Assembly (NCBI GenBank): GCA_020437045.1 | Contig: JAGQWV010000335.1 | Location: forward strand, 1-7,806 | Source of the DNA: Saprospiraceae bacterium | Lineage (GTDB): Bacteria > Bacteroidota > Bacteroidia > Chitinophagales > Saprospiraceae | DNA length: 7,806 nucleotides | Direction: 5' to 3' | Shown here: one piece after another, positions 1 through 6,347 of the stretch | Layout: the number at the start of each line of letters is the position of its first letter | Position numbering within the stretch: the stretch's first letter is position 1 | The notes under the pieces: model-generated | Database searches by the model: none | The model's input: the letters and a program-made list of their open reading frames with translations, nothing else | What the model was told of the DNA's origin: nothing | Program-made: the position numbers and the translations under genes

Positions 1-242
1 TTTTTACTACCCAGGGTGAGACCTTTCTCAATATCCTTACCGAGCATGAGAAAACCTTATTTAAGCAGAAAAAACCGGTTGTAAGAAACAACGATCGTGA
101 AGGCCTGAGGATCTTCAGTACTTTTCATCCTCCACTCTGGATTACCCGTCTCCTAACAAACCACTTCGAAATTCTGGAACATCAGGTGGCCGCAGAGTCA
201 GAAAAGCTCCAACAAGACATTTGGATTGTCAAAAAGAAATAA
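1..242 (+). CDS. Probable SAM-dependent methyltransferase, C-terminal fragment
   Basis: An open frame entering from the left edge (codons in phase with position 3) ends at TAA 240-242, giving about 79 residues of a protein whose start lies outside the window. The fragment has a charged helical stretch (TEHEKTLFKQKK), then RIFSTFHPPLWITRLL, NHFEILEH and a final strand QDIWIVKKK. The order 'S-x-x-HPP-x-W/Y-(hydrophobic)-FEILEH ... QD-(hydrophobic)-K' resembles the last strands of class I SAM-dependent methyltransferases of the methyltransferase 11/12 type, where the C-terminus often reads FEVLEH...QDLYLLRK. The SAM-binding region is not in the window, so the family is an inference from the tail only, and no substrate can be named. 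It ends 33 nt before ppk2 in the same direction; the candidate ppk2 promoter begins inside its last codons. Confidence 0.5.
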   Translation, partial: FTTQGETFLNILTEHEKTLFKQKKPVVRNNDREGLRIFSTFHPPLWITRLLTNHFEILEHQVAAESEKLQQDIWIVKKK

Positions 243-255
243 AATGATATCTTTC
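226..255 (+). promoter_or_regulatory. Candidate Bacteroidota-type promoter for ppk2
   Basis: TTG at 226-228, a 19-nt spacer, then TATCTTTC at 248-255. This matches the Bacteroidota housekeeping consensus (TTG/TTTG at -33, TAnnTTTG at -7) except for the last base of the -7 box. The -7 box ends 20 nt before the ATG at 276, so the leader would be short. The -33 element lies inside the coding end of the upstream gene. Such short motifs recur by chance, so this is a suggestion from spacing and position only. Confidence 0.35.
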
Positions 256-275
256 TCTGAGCAATAAAACAACTG

Positions 276-1040
276 ATGATCAAACTTTCGGAGATATCCA
301 CCGTAGCGCCTGAAGACCTTTCCAAAAAACCGACGATCAAAAAAAGAGATAAGCTAACCCGGAAATTGGGAGAATTGCAGCACTTACTTTATGCCGAAGA
401 CAAACGAAGTATCCTCGTTGTTTTTCAGGGCATGGACGCCAGTGGCAAAGATGGTGCAACCAGAAAGGTATTCCGCTATTGTAGTCCCTCCGGAGTTTGG
501 GCATATGGATTTAAAAAACCCTCTGATGAGGAGTTTGATCATGACTTTTTATGGAGAGTACATAAGCTGGTACCCCGCAAAGGACATATTCAGATCTTCA
601 ATCGATCGCACTACGAAGACGTTTTAATCCAACGGGTTCATCACTGGATTGACGAAACGCAGGTGGCAAAAAGAATGGAAGCCATCAATAGTTTTGAAAA
701 ACTGCTGGAATTTGACAATCGTACCAAAGTGGTAAAATTCTATATGCACGTAAGTCGTGAACGGCAGAAAGAGAAACTACAGGAACGAATCGACGATCCG
801 TCGAAAAATTGGAAGCATAATGCAGCTGATTGGGAGGAAGCCAAACTTTGGGACGAGTATCGAAAAGCTTACGAAGATGCCATCAATGGAAGCAGTATAC
901 CCTGGGTGATTGTACCCAGTGACCAACGATGGTACCGGGATTATTTCGTAGCCCGGCACCTGGTCAAGGTGATGCAAGAATTTGACATGAAATTACCGGT
1001 GTTGTCCGAAGAACAAAAGCATGTTGAAGACCAGAGTTGA
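276..1040 (+). CDS. ppk2: Polyphosphate kinase 2 family (polyphosphate:nucleotide phosphotransferase)
   Basis: A 254-residue cytoplasmic enzyme of the PPK2 family, which transfers phosphate between inorganic polyphosphate and nucleotides. Visible motifs: Walker A GMDASGKDG at residues 52-60 (K58 binds phosphate, D54 is the family's conserved acidic residue); a lid-side FDHDFLWRVHKLVP at 87-100; the Walker B-like segment IFNRSHYEDV at 107-116; the basic lid helix SRERQKEKLQERI at 160-172; and the C-terminal substrate region WVIVPSDQRWYRDYF at 210-224. It is a complete single-domain protein of about normal length. The FDHDFLWR and NRSHYED segments look most like class III PPK2 (AMP/ADP phosphorylating, as characterised from Cytophaga and Meiothermus relatives), but class cannot be settled by eye. 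ATG 276 is the first ATG in frame and leaves about 45 residues before the P-loop, usual for the family. The gene overlaps the following Hsp15-like gene by 20 nt, so the two are almost certainly co-transcribed. Confidence 0.93.
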   Translation: MIKLSEISTVAPEDLSKKPTIKKRDKLTRKLGELQHLLYAEDKRSILVVFQGMDASGKDGATRKVFRYCSPSGVWAYGFKKPSDEEFDHDFLWRVHKLVPRKGHIQIFNRSHYEDVLIQRVHHWIDETQVAKRMEAINSFEKLLEFDNRTKVVKFYMHVSRERQKEKLQERIDDPSKNWKHNAADWEEAKLWDEYRKAYEDAINGSSIPWVIVPSDQRWYRDYFVARHLVKVMQEFDMKLPVLSEEQKHVEDQS

Positions 1041-1416
1041 TAAATGGCTTTGGGCGGTACGTATCTTTAAATCTCGCACCATAGCCACCGACCATTGCAA
1101 ATCGGGCAAAGTATCCGTCAACGGCCATAAAATGAAACCCTCTGGCACCATCACCATCAATGATCAGGTAAGTGTTCAGAAAAACGGATATACTTTTATC
1201 TTTCAAGTGGTGAAACTTCTGGAAAAGAGAGTAAGTGCCCCTATTGCGCAGGAAGCCTATAAGGATCTTACGCCCGAGGAAGAATTAAACAAATATGAAA
1301 GTTGGTATATCGGAAAAGGTAAATCTGAAATCCGAGACAGAGGGGCAGGCCGGCCAACCAAAAAAGAACGGAGGGATCTCGATATATTTAAGGACGATTA
1401 CTATTTTCCTGATTAA
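1021..1416 (+). CDS. hslR: S4-domain RNA-binding protein, Hsp15 (HslR)-like
   Basis: A 131-residue protein aligning by eye over its whole length with E. coli Hsp15 (133 residues). The S4 domain starts at once: RVDKWLWAVRIFKSRT (residues 5-20), then SGKVSVNGHKMKPS (28-41), the RNA-binding alpha-L part; the C-terminal tail GRPTKKERRDLDIFK (110-124) matches the Hsp15 signature RRPDKKERRDLLRFK. In E. coli, Hsp15 binds 50S subunits that still carry a nascent chain-tRNA and helps recycle them after heat shock; the same role is inferred here. The ATG at 1021 lies inside ppk2, giving a 20-nt overlap in another frame, and leaves only four residues before the S4 core, so a later start is excluded. The final segment ends in acidic and aromatic residues (KDDYYFPD). 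Alternative naming is simply 'RNA-binding S4 domain protein', as annotated in most Bacteroidota. Confidence 0.88.
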   Translation: MLKTRVDKWLWAVRIFKSRTIATDHCKSGKVSVNGHKMKPSGTITINDQVSVQKNGYTFIFQVVKLLEKRVSAPIAQEAYKDLTPEEELNKYESWYIGKGKSEIRDRGAGRPTKKERRDLDIFKDDYYFPD

Positions 1417-1562
1417 GGTCTTCTTCTAATTCACTATTTATCAATAACTTACGAATAGGACTAATCATTCTGTATGGGTCCAAAAATCCGTCAATTGCAA
1501 CACCAACTCTGAAGAATCAAATAATCGTTTTACCTTAATGGTTGAAAACCTCGCTTACGGAC

Positions 1563-3164
1563 ATGAGAAAATACATACTTGCTACACTTTCACTTATTGG
1601 ATTACCCATTTTAACTTATGCGCAGGAAATGGGACTGGACGAACAGATCGATGCTGCTTTTGGGCAAGCAACCGGATGGTTTGTCAATTTTATATTTTAT
1701 CAAATTCCTATCACGGATGAAATAAGAGTCTTCTGGGTGCTTTTTCCATTAATTTTGGGAGCCACCTACTTTACAATCTATTTTAAGTTTATCAATTTCC
1801 GGCATTTCGGAACAGCTATAAAGGTCGTACAGGGGAAATATGATCATCTGGAAGGACGTCAAGCCCATAAGGTAGATGTTTCTCCTACGGTATTCACTGA
1901 CGATGGCGATAATCCCGATACGATCCGGGTCGAGGGTCACACCGGTGAAGTATCCCATTTCCAGGCCTTAACCGCCGCGCTATCCGCTACCGTAGGTCTT
2001 GGCAATATTGCCGGGGTAGCCATTGCTGTTTCCATTGGCGGTGCCGGAGCAACATTTTGGATGATCATCGCGGGTTTCCTGGGTATGGCTTCTAAATTTG
2101 TGGAGTGCACCCTGGGTGTTAAATACCGGGATATTGAAAAAGATGGCACCGTATACGGTGGTCCTATGTATTATTTACGTAAAGGATTGAAGTCAAAAGG
2201 TTTGGATGGTCTTGGGAAAGCCTTGGCGGTGATATTTGCTATATTCTGTATCGGCGGATCCTTTGGCGGAGGGAACATGTTTCAAGTCAATCAGGCCTTT
2301 CAACTAATTGAAAATGTCACCGGTGGTGAAAATTCTATTTTCTACAACCGGGGATGGCTATTTGGTATCATCATGGCTATTCTGGTTGGAATAGTGATCA
2401 TCGGAGGAATTAAGAAAATAGCTAAGGTTACGGATAAGATCGTACCGTTTATGGTCGTGATTTATGTAGGTGCTGCCATCTTTGTACTTATTGCCAAATT
2501 TGATATGATTGGCAATGCTTTTATGCAGATCATCGATGGAGCATTCAGTCCGGAAGGAGTAGCAGGTGGTGCGGTAGGTGTGTTGGTACAGGGATTTCGC
2601 AGGGCAGCATTCTCCAACGAAGCAGGTATTGGATCAGCTTCGATAGCCCACTCTGCTGTACGAACGAAATACGCCGCCTCAGAAGGTCTCGTAGCCCTAC
2701 TCGAACCATTTGTCGATACCGTGGTGGTTTGTACCATGACAGCACTGGTTTTGATAATCACCGGCAATATCAATGCTGACAACGCTTCTCTCAACGATGC
2801 ACAGGCGATCTTACTTACTTCGAGTGCATTTGAATCAGTGATTTCCTGGTTTCCTTGGATTTTAAGTCTTGCAGTTGTGCTATTTGCGTTTAGTACGATG
2901 ATCTCCTGGTCCTATTATGGTTTTCAAGCCTGGTCTTACCTATTTGGCAGAACTAAGAAGACCGAATACACATACAAAAGTCTGTTTTGTATTTTTGTGA
3001 TCATTGGAGCCGCATCTAGTCTGGGTTCTGTCATTGGATTTTCTGATGCCATGATCTTTGCAATGATGGTACCTAACATGATCGGTCTGGTCCTCCTGGC
3101 CCCTAAAGTACGTGACGAGGTAACGAGGTACTTTAAGGCGATGAGAACTCAAGGTGAAGCTTAA
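1563..3164 (+). CDS. Alanine/glycine:cation symporter (AGCS) family transporter
   Basis: An inner-membrane secondary transporter expected to take up alanine or glycine with Na+ (or H+). From ATG 1563 it is 533 residues. It begins with a signal-peptide-like segment, MRKYILATLSLIGLPILTYA followed by QE, a typical Bacteroidota cleavage context, then a short outside region and multiple hydrophobic segments (about 58-76, 145-177, 220-236, 265-284, 293-311, 376-400, 428-450, 472-515). Family marks: GLGNIAGVAIA (146-156) with FWM at 165-167, ECTLGVKYRD (181-190), YGGPMYYLRKGL (198-209), and GFRRAAFSNEAGIGSASIAH (344-363), the AGCS Na+/substrate signature. Two oddities: GGAG at 159-162 where most members have GGPG, and an acidic extra segment at about 94-128 before the GEVSHFQAL motif. 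A TTG at 1542 could add seven residues (MKTSLTD), but ATG 1563 gives the cleaner signal peptide. folK starts 21 nt after the stop. The 146 nt before the gene hold no clear terminator or promoter. Confidence 0.92.
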   Translation: MRKYILATLSLIGLPILTYAQEMGLDEQIDAAFGQATGWFVNFIFYQIPITDEIRVFWVLFPLILGATYFTIYFKFINFRHFGTAIKVVQGKYDHLEGRQAHKVDVSPTVFTDDGDNPDTIRVEGHTGEVSHFQALTAALSATVGLGNIAGVAIAVSIGGAGATFWMIIAGFLGMASKFVECTLGVKYRDIEKDGTVYGGPMYYLRKGLKSKGLDGLGKALAVIFAIFCIGGSFGGGNMFQVNQAFQLIENVTGGENSIFYNRGWLFGIIMAILVGIVIIGGIKKIAKVTDKIVPFMVVIYVGAAIFVLIAKFDMIGNAFMQIIDGAFSPEGVAGGAVGVLVQGFRRAAFSNEAGIGSASIAHSAVRTKYAASEGLVALLEPFVDTVVVCTMTALVLIITGNINADNASLNDAQAILLTSSAFESVISWFPWILSLAVVLFAFSTMISWSYYGFQAWSYLFGRTKKTEYTYKSLFCIFVIIGAASSLGSVIGFSDAMIFAMMVPNMIGLVLLAPKVRDEVTRYFKAMRTQGEA

Positions 3165-3185
3165 GTGTAAACTACAATCTGTTTT

Positions 3186-3677
3186 ATGCACAGACCGGTT
3201 TATCTGAGCCTGGGATCTAACCTAGGTGATCGTAAGAAGCTGTTGTCGACGGCCATAAAGTTGGTAGAGGAAAATTGCGGGCAGGTTGAATCCGAGTCAT
3301 CGATATATCGAAGTAAAGCCTGGGGATTTGAAGCTCAGACCGATTTTTTGAATCAGGTTATTGAGATCAATACAGGTCAGGCCCCGGAGCAGCTTCTCAA
3401 GGAAATCCTGGCTATAGAAGAAGCATTGGGACGGGTGAGAGGATCAGTCAGATGGCAGGAACGCACCATTGATATCGACATCCTTTTTTTCATGGGAATG
3501 ATAATCGATACATCACAATTGACCATCCCCCATCCCCGAATAGCGGTGAGAAATTTTACCTTAGTGCCCTTGTTGGAAATTGCACCTCATTTCGTACATC
3601 CTGTTATGGGCATGACCATTGAAGAATTGTATCTTCAATGTACGGATCCGCTTGAGGTACAAATGATAGAATGTTAA
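3186..3677 (+). CDS. folK: 2-amino-4-hydroxy-6-hydroxymethyldihydropteridine diphosphokinase (HPPK)
   Basis: A 163-residue cytoplasmic enzyme of folate synthesis; it moves pyrophosphate from ATP to 6-hydroxymethyl-7,8-dihydropterin, just before dihydropteroate synthase. Length matches the family (159 in E. coli). Landmarks: N-terminal strand VYLSLGSNLGDR (5-16); YRSKAWGF (41-48) in the pterin-binding loop; FLNQVIEI (54-61); ALGRVR (80-85); the signature RWQERTIDIDILF (89-101), where D96 and D98 are the two Mg2+-binding aspartates; and IPHPRIAVRNFTLVPLLEIAP (114-134), matching the E. coli HPRMKNRGFMLWPLFEIAP end. The signature has Q91 where the PROSITE pattern has G or A, a small variation. 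ATG 3186 is 21 nt after the AGCS stop; the deoxynucleoside kinase start overlaps its end, so transport gene, folK and kinase may form one transcript. Confidence 0.95.
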   Translation: MHRPVYLSLGSNLGDRKKLLSTAIKLVEENCGQVESESSIYRSKAWGFEAQTDFLNQVIEINTGQAPEQLLKEILAIEEALGRVRGSVRWQERTIDIDILFFMGMIIDTSQLTIPHPRIAVRNFTLVPLLEIAPHFVHPVMGMTIEELYLQCTDPLEVQMIEC

Positions 3678-4327
3678 TGGAAGAATACCCGATACCACAT
3701 CAATATATTTGCATTGAGGGCAATATCGGAAGTGGCAAAACCTCACTAGCCACGAAGCTTGCGAAACTCTACAACGGTAAATTGATCCTGGAGCAGTTTA
3801 CAGACAATCCGTTTTTACCTTACTTTTATAGTGATCCAGAACGTTATGCCTTTCCCGTGGAGATCTTCTTCATGACCGAACGGCATAAACAATTACAGAA
3901 GCATATCTTAACACCTGACTTATTTGCCAACCACATTTTTGCAGATTATGCATTTACCAAGACCCTGCTATTTGCCAAAAACAACCTAAATCAAGAAGAA
4001 TTTCGCATTTTCCAGCACCTCTTCCAGCTACTGGAGAGCCCCTTCCCTAACCCCGATCTCCTGGTATACCTGCATCGATCTACCGATAAACTACTGCAAT
4101 TAATTGAAGAACGTGGACGAGCAATGGAATCTCCTATCACAGCAGGGTATTTGACAACCATTCAAAACTCTTATTTCGAATATTTCCGGAATGTCACAGA
4201 ATATCCAATTCTGATCATTGATGTCCAGGAAATGGACTTTGTCAAGAATAAGGATCATCTGGATGAAATTATAAAATTAATCTCCCAGCGATATAACCCC
4301 GGAGTTCATCGGGTCAGTATCCATTAA
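3671..4327 (+). CDS. Deoxynucleoside kinase
   Basis: A 218-residue P-loop kinase of the dNK/dGK/dCK type, which phosphorylates salvaged deoxynucleosides to their 5'-monophosphates. Visible parts: P-loop IEGNIGSGKTS (15-25, K23); LEQF (40-43), where the glutamate E41 sits at the place of the catalytic base; PVEIFFMTERHKQL (62-75); ADYAFTKTLLFAKNNL (91-106); PDLLVYLHRS (128-137); the lid RGRAMES (148-154); and PILIIDVQEMDFVKN (179-193). All are typical of Bacteroidota dNKs, and the protein is full length. Which base it prefers cannot be read. Two starts compete: ATG 3671 (7-nt overlap with folK) and ATG 3677, sharing one base with the folK stop as TAATG; they differ by two residues. Either overlap implies translational coupling with folK, joining folate and deoxynucleotide supply. 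Confidence 0.9.
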   Translation: MLMEEYPIPHQYICIEGNIGSGKTSLATKLAKLYNGKLILEQFTDNPFLPYFYSDPERYAFPVEIFFMTERHKQLQKHILTPDLFANHIFADYAFTKTLLFAKNNLNQEEFRIFQHLFQLLESPFPNPDLLVYLHRSTDKLLQLIEERGRAMESPITAGYLTTIQNSYFEYFRNVTEYPILIIDVQEMDFVKNKDHLDEIIKLISQRYNPGVHRVSIH

Positions 4328-4356
4328 TCAAGGGTACAATCCCTCCTGAACTCTCA

Positions 4357-4429
4357 CCCTCTTTGACGAGTAAGTTTCTGTTTTCATCGGAAAATGTCCC
4401 CTCTTTGACATTGCATTGCTAACTTTGAC
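4357..4429 (+). repeat. Repeated CTTTGAC motifs in the sppA leader
   Basis: CTTTGAC occurs three times in the 128-nt gap between the kinase and sppA: 4361-4367, 4403-4409 and 4423-4429. The first two share a longer identical word, CCCTCTTTGAC (4357-4367 and 4399-4409), exactly 42 nt apart; the third lies 20 nt further on and contains the likely -7 box. Spacing is close to whole numbers of helical turns (four and two). These may be binding sites for a regulator, or alternative promoter boxes of which TTTG is the core. Confidence 0.5.
4420..4427 (+). promoter_or_regulatory. Candidate -7 box for sppA
   Basis: TAACTTTG is an exact match to the Bacteroidota -7 consensus TAnnTTTG and ends 28 nt before the sppA ATG, which would give a leader of about 20 nt. 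A good -33 TTG at 17-23 nt upstream is missing; the nearest TTTG (4404-4407) is only 12 nt away. This would make sppA its own transcription unit, separate from the folK-kinase genes. Confidence 0.42.
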
Positions 4430-4455
4430 CCGTAGATTAAATTGGATCATACCGG

Positions 4456-6240
4456 ATGAAAAATTTCATAAAAATTGTTTTTGGTTCTTGTTTAGGTGTC
4501 ATTCTGGCCATTGTGGTCATTGGCTTGGTGGGTAGCGCGGTTCTAACCACCTTTATTGCATCGGGAAAAGCTAAGCCAAGTGTTACGGCAAACTCTGTAC
4601 TTAAATTGAGTTTTGACCGAGATATACCTGAAAAAACCAACAACACGGAAGCAGCTATGTACAATTTCTCAGAAGAACCATTTATTGGGCTGTATGAAAT
4701 TGCAGAATGTATCAGGCATGCCAAAGACGATCGAAATATAAAAGGCATATATCTCTCACTGAGCTCTGGCGGTATTGGTAACGCTTCTGCTCAATATCTT
4801 CGCGACGCTATCAGGGACTTCAAGGAGAGTGGCAAATTTGTGTATGCGTACTCGGGTAATTACGGGTATAGTCAGGGAGCGTATTACATGGCATCCGTTG
4901 CCGACAAAGTGATGCTCCATCCGTTGGGAGCAATTGATCTACGAGGTTTTGGCTCAGAGATTCCTTTTTTCAAAGAAATGCTCGATCGTCTGGGCATAAA
5001 GATGAATGTATTTTATGCAGGAAAATATAAAGGGGCCACAGAACCTTTTCGCTTAAACCAATTGAGTGATGAGAACCGCTACCAGATTCATGAATATATT
5101 GAAGATCTGTACGACTCGTTTTTAGGAGATATTGCCCAGGGAAGACAAATGTCGGCAGATCAGGTTCGAAATTTGGCAGAAGAACTTGGTGGAAGAAACG
5201 CAGATTTGGCAAAGCAAAATCAGCTCATTGATGCGATCATGTATGAAGACGAGGTATTTGATGCATTGCGTGAAGAGTTGGATTTCTCAAAGGATGAAAA
5301 AGTCAATCTCGTCGATCTGGAGACCTATTACAAAGTGAAAGGGAAAGATCTGAATCTTAGTAGCCGTTCCAAGATTGCCGTGGTTTATGCCGAAGGTGAG
5401 ATTCGTGGAGGTGATGATCAATATGGCATGATCACCGACGACCAATATGTCGGCATCCTGCGTAAAATCAGGGACGATGAAAATACGAAAGCCGTGGTTT
5501 TACGAATCAATTCTCCCGGAGGAGATGCGTTTGTGTCCGATGAAATCTGGAGAGAGGTTCAACTGGTCCGGGAAAAAGGAATTCCGGTGGTCGCCAGCAT
5601 GGGTGATGTTGCCGCTTCCGGAGGATACTATATTGCTTGCGGAGCCGACCGGATTATCGCCGAACCAAACACGATTACCGGCTCAATCGGTGTATTTGGA
5701 CTGATCCCAAACATCTCTGAATTAATGAATGAAAAACTCGGCATTCATATGGACACTGTCCGGACAGCCAAATATGCCAATGGAGTAGTTAATCCATTCT
5801 ATCCTGTGGGTCCCGATGAGGCAGCCATAATTCAAGAGGGTATCGACCGGACCTACGAGACTTTCTTAAGCAGGGTTGCACAAGGTAGAAATATGACCCG
5901 TGATGCCGTACATGAAATCGCTCAAGGGCGAGTCTGGACTGGTACACGGGCCAAAGAGATTGGTCTGGTCGATGAGCTAGGCGATATGGATCGTGCCATT
6001 GCCCTGGCTGCGGAGTTGTCAGGTACGGATGAATATCGAATTACCGAATATCCCCGCTTAAAAGAACCGATGCAAAAGCTGATCGAAGATTTAACCGGTC
6101 AGGATCTACCGGAAGAAATCAGTGCCAGAATACTAGCTAAGCACTATCCACATACAAATCAGTTACTCAATACGTTGGAATACATGCTTAAATCTCAGCA
6201 TCCTTTTGCCAGATTACCTTTTGATCTGCACTTAAACTGA
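4456..6240 (+). CDS. sppA: Signal peptide peptidase SppA, 67K type
   Basis: A 594-residue membrane-anchored serine protease that degrades signal peptides left in the membrane after cleavage (E. coli SppA: 618 residues). One N-terminal transmembrane helix covers about residues 5-34; the rest is two tandem S49/ClpP-fold domains facing the periplasm. The N-terminal domain gives the catalytic lysine: AGKYKGATEPF (188-198), with K192 aligning to E. coli K209 in its YKSAVEPF motif. The C-terminal domain gives the nucleophile: LRINSPGGDAFVSDEIW (349-365) followed by MGDVAASGGYYIACGAD (382-398), with S388 aligning to E. coli S409. TGSIGVFG (408-415) and the RVWTGTRAKEIGLVDELG stretch (492-509) are also typical. 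Both catalytic residues are present, so the protein should be active. A small DDQY repeat (320-323 and 328-331) lies between the domains. It is preceded by 128 nt with its own likely promoter. Confidence 0.95.
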   Translation: MKNFIKIVFGSCLGVILAIVVIGLVGSAVLTTFIASGKAKPSVTANSVLKLSFDRDIPEKTNNTEAAMYNFSEEPFIGLYEIAECIRHAKDDRNIKGIYLSLSSGGIGNASAQYLRDAIRDFKESGKFVYAYSGNYGYSQGAYYMASVADKVMLHPLGAIDLRGFGSEIPFFKEMLDRLGIKMNVFYAGKYKGATEPFRLNQLSDENRYQIHEYIEDLYDSFLGDIAQGRQMSADQVRNLAEELGGRNADLAKQNQLIDAIMYEDEVFDALREELDFSKDEKVNLVDLETYYKVKGKDLNLSSRSKIAVVYAEGEIRGGDDQYGMITDDQYVGILRKIRDDENTKAVVLRINSPGGDAFVSDEIWREVQLVREKGIPVVASMGDVAASGGYYIACGADRIIAEPNTITGSIGVFGLIPNISELMNEKLGIHMDTVRTAKYANGVVNPFYPVGPDEAAIIQEGIDRTYETFLSRVAQGRNMTRDAVHEIAQGRVWTGTRAKEIGLVDELGDMDRAIALAAELSGTDEYRITEYPRLKEPMQKLIEDLTGQDLPEEISARILAKHYPHTNQLLNTLEYMLKSQHPFARLPFDLHLN

Positions 6241-6245
6241 TCGAA

Positions 6246-6280
6246 AAAATCCGGTTCAGGTGATATAAAATCCGGTTCAG
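6246..6280 (+). repeat. Direct repeat of 14 nt, two copies, 21-nt period
   Basis: AAAATCCGGTTCAG occurs at 6246-6259 and 6267-6280, identical and exactly 21 nt apart (two helical turns), with 7 nt between. It lies between the sppA stop and the marR operator. Phased direct repeats of this kind are typical of sites for a dimeric or paired activator, but no regulator can be assigned. I see no inverted repeat or strong terminator for sppA in this stretch. Confidence 0.7.
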
Positions 6281-6300
6281 TATAGAATCTGATCATTTTT

Positions 6301-6329
6301 TACAACTAAATGTACGAACATTAGTTGTA
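6301..6329. promoter_or_regulatory. Inverted repeat, probable MarR operator
   Basis: TACAACTAA (6301-6309) and TTAGTTGTA (6321-6329) are exact reverse complements, and inside them TGT (6311-6313) pairs with ACA (6318-6320); one unpaired A at 6310 breaks perfect symmetry. The centre is ACGA. The element ends 18 nt before the marR ATG, and TATAATTG (6336-6343), one base from the TAnnTTTG box, lies between. MarR proteins usually bind AT-rich palindromes with TTG/CAA arms in their own promoter, so autoregulation of marR, and of yceI if co-transcribed, is the likely role. Confidence 0.6.
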
Positions 6330-6347
6330 TAGACATATAATTGCATC

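Noticed and set aside
244..267. A seven-codon open frame just before ppk2 that could be a leader peptide
   Set aside because: It overlaps the candidate -7 box, has no regulatory residue run and no attenuator hairpin beside it; such tiny frames are expected by chance.
1542..1562. TTG at 1542 as the start of the AGCS gene
   Set aside because: It adds seven polar residues ahead of a clean signal-peptide start at ATG 1563 and is a rare start codon; not excluded, but less likely.
1417..1562. Possible promoter, terminator or small RNA in the gap before the AGCS gene
   Set aside because: I could find no stem followed by U residues and no TAnnTTTG box with a properly spaced TTG, so nothing is called here.
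2462..2794. A 110-residue minus-strand open frame inside the AGCS gene
   Set aside because: It lies wholly opposite conserved transporter motifs and its alanine/threonine/proline-rich translation is what the reverse of membrane-helix codons gives.
4331..4344. AGGG/CCCT stem after the deoxynucleoside kinase as a terminator
   Set aside because: Four base pairs with no following U run; too weak to claim.
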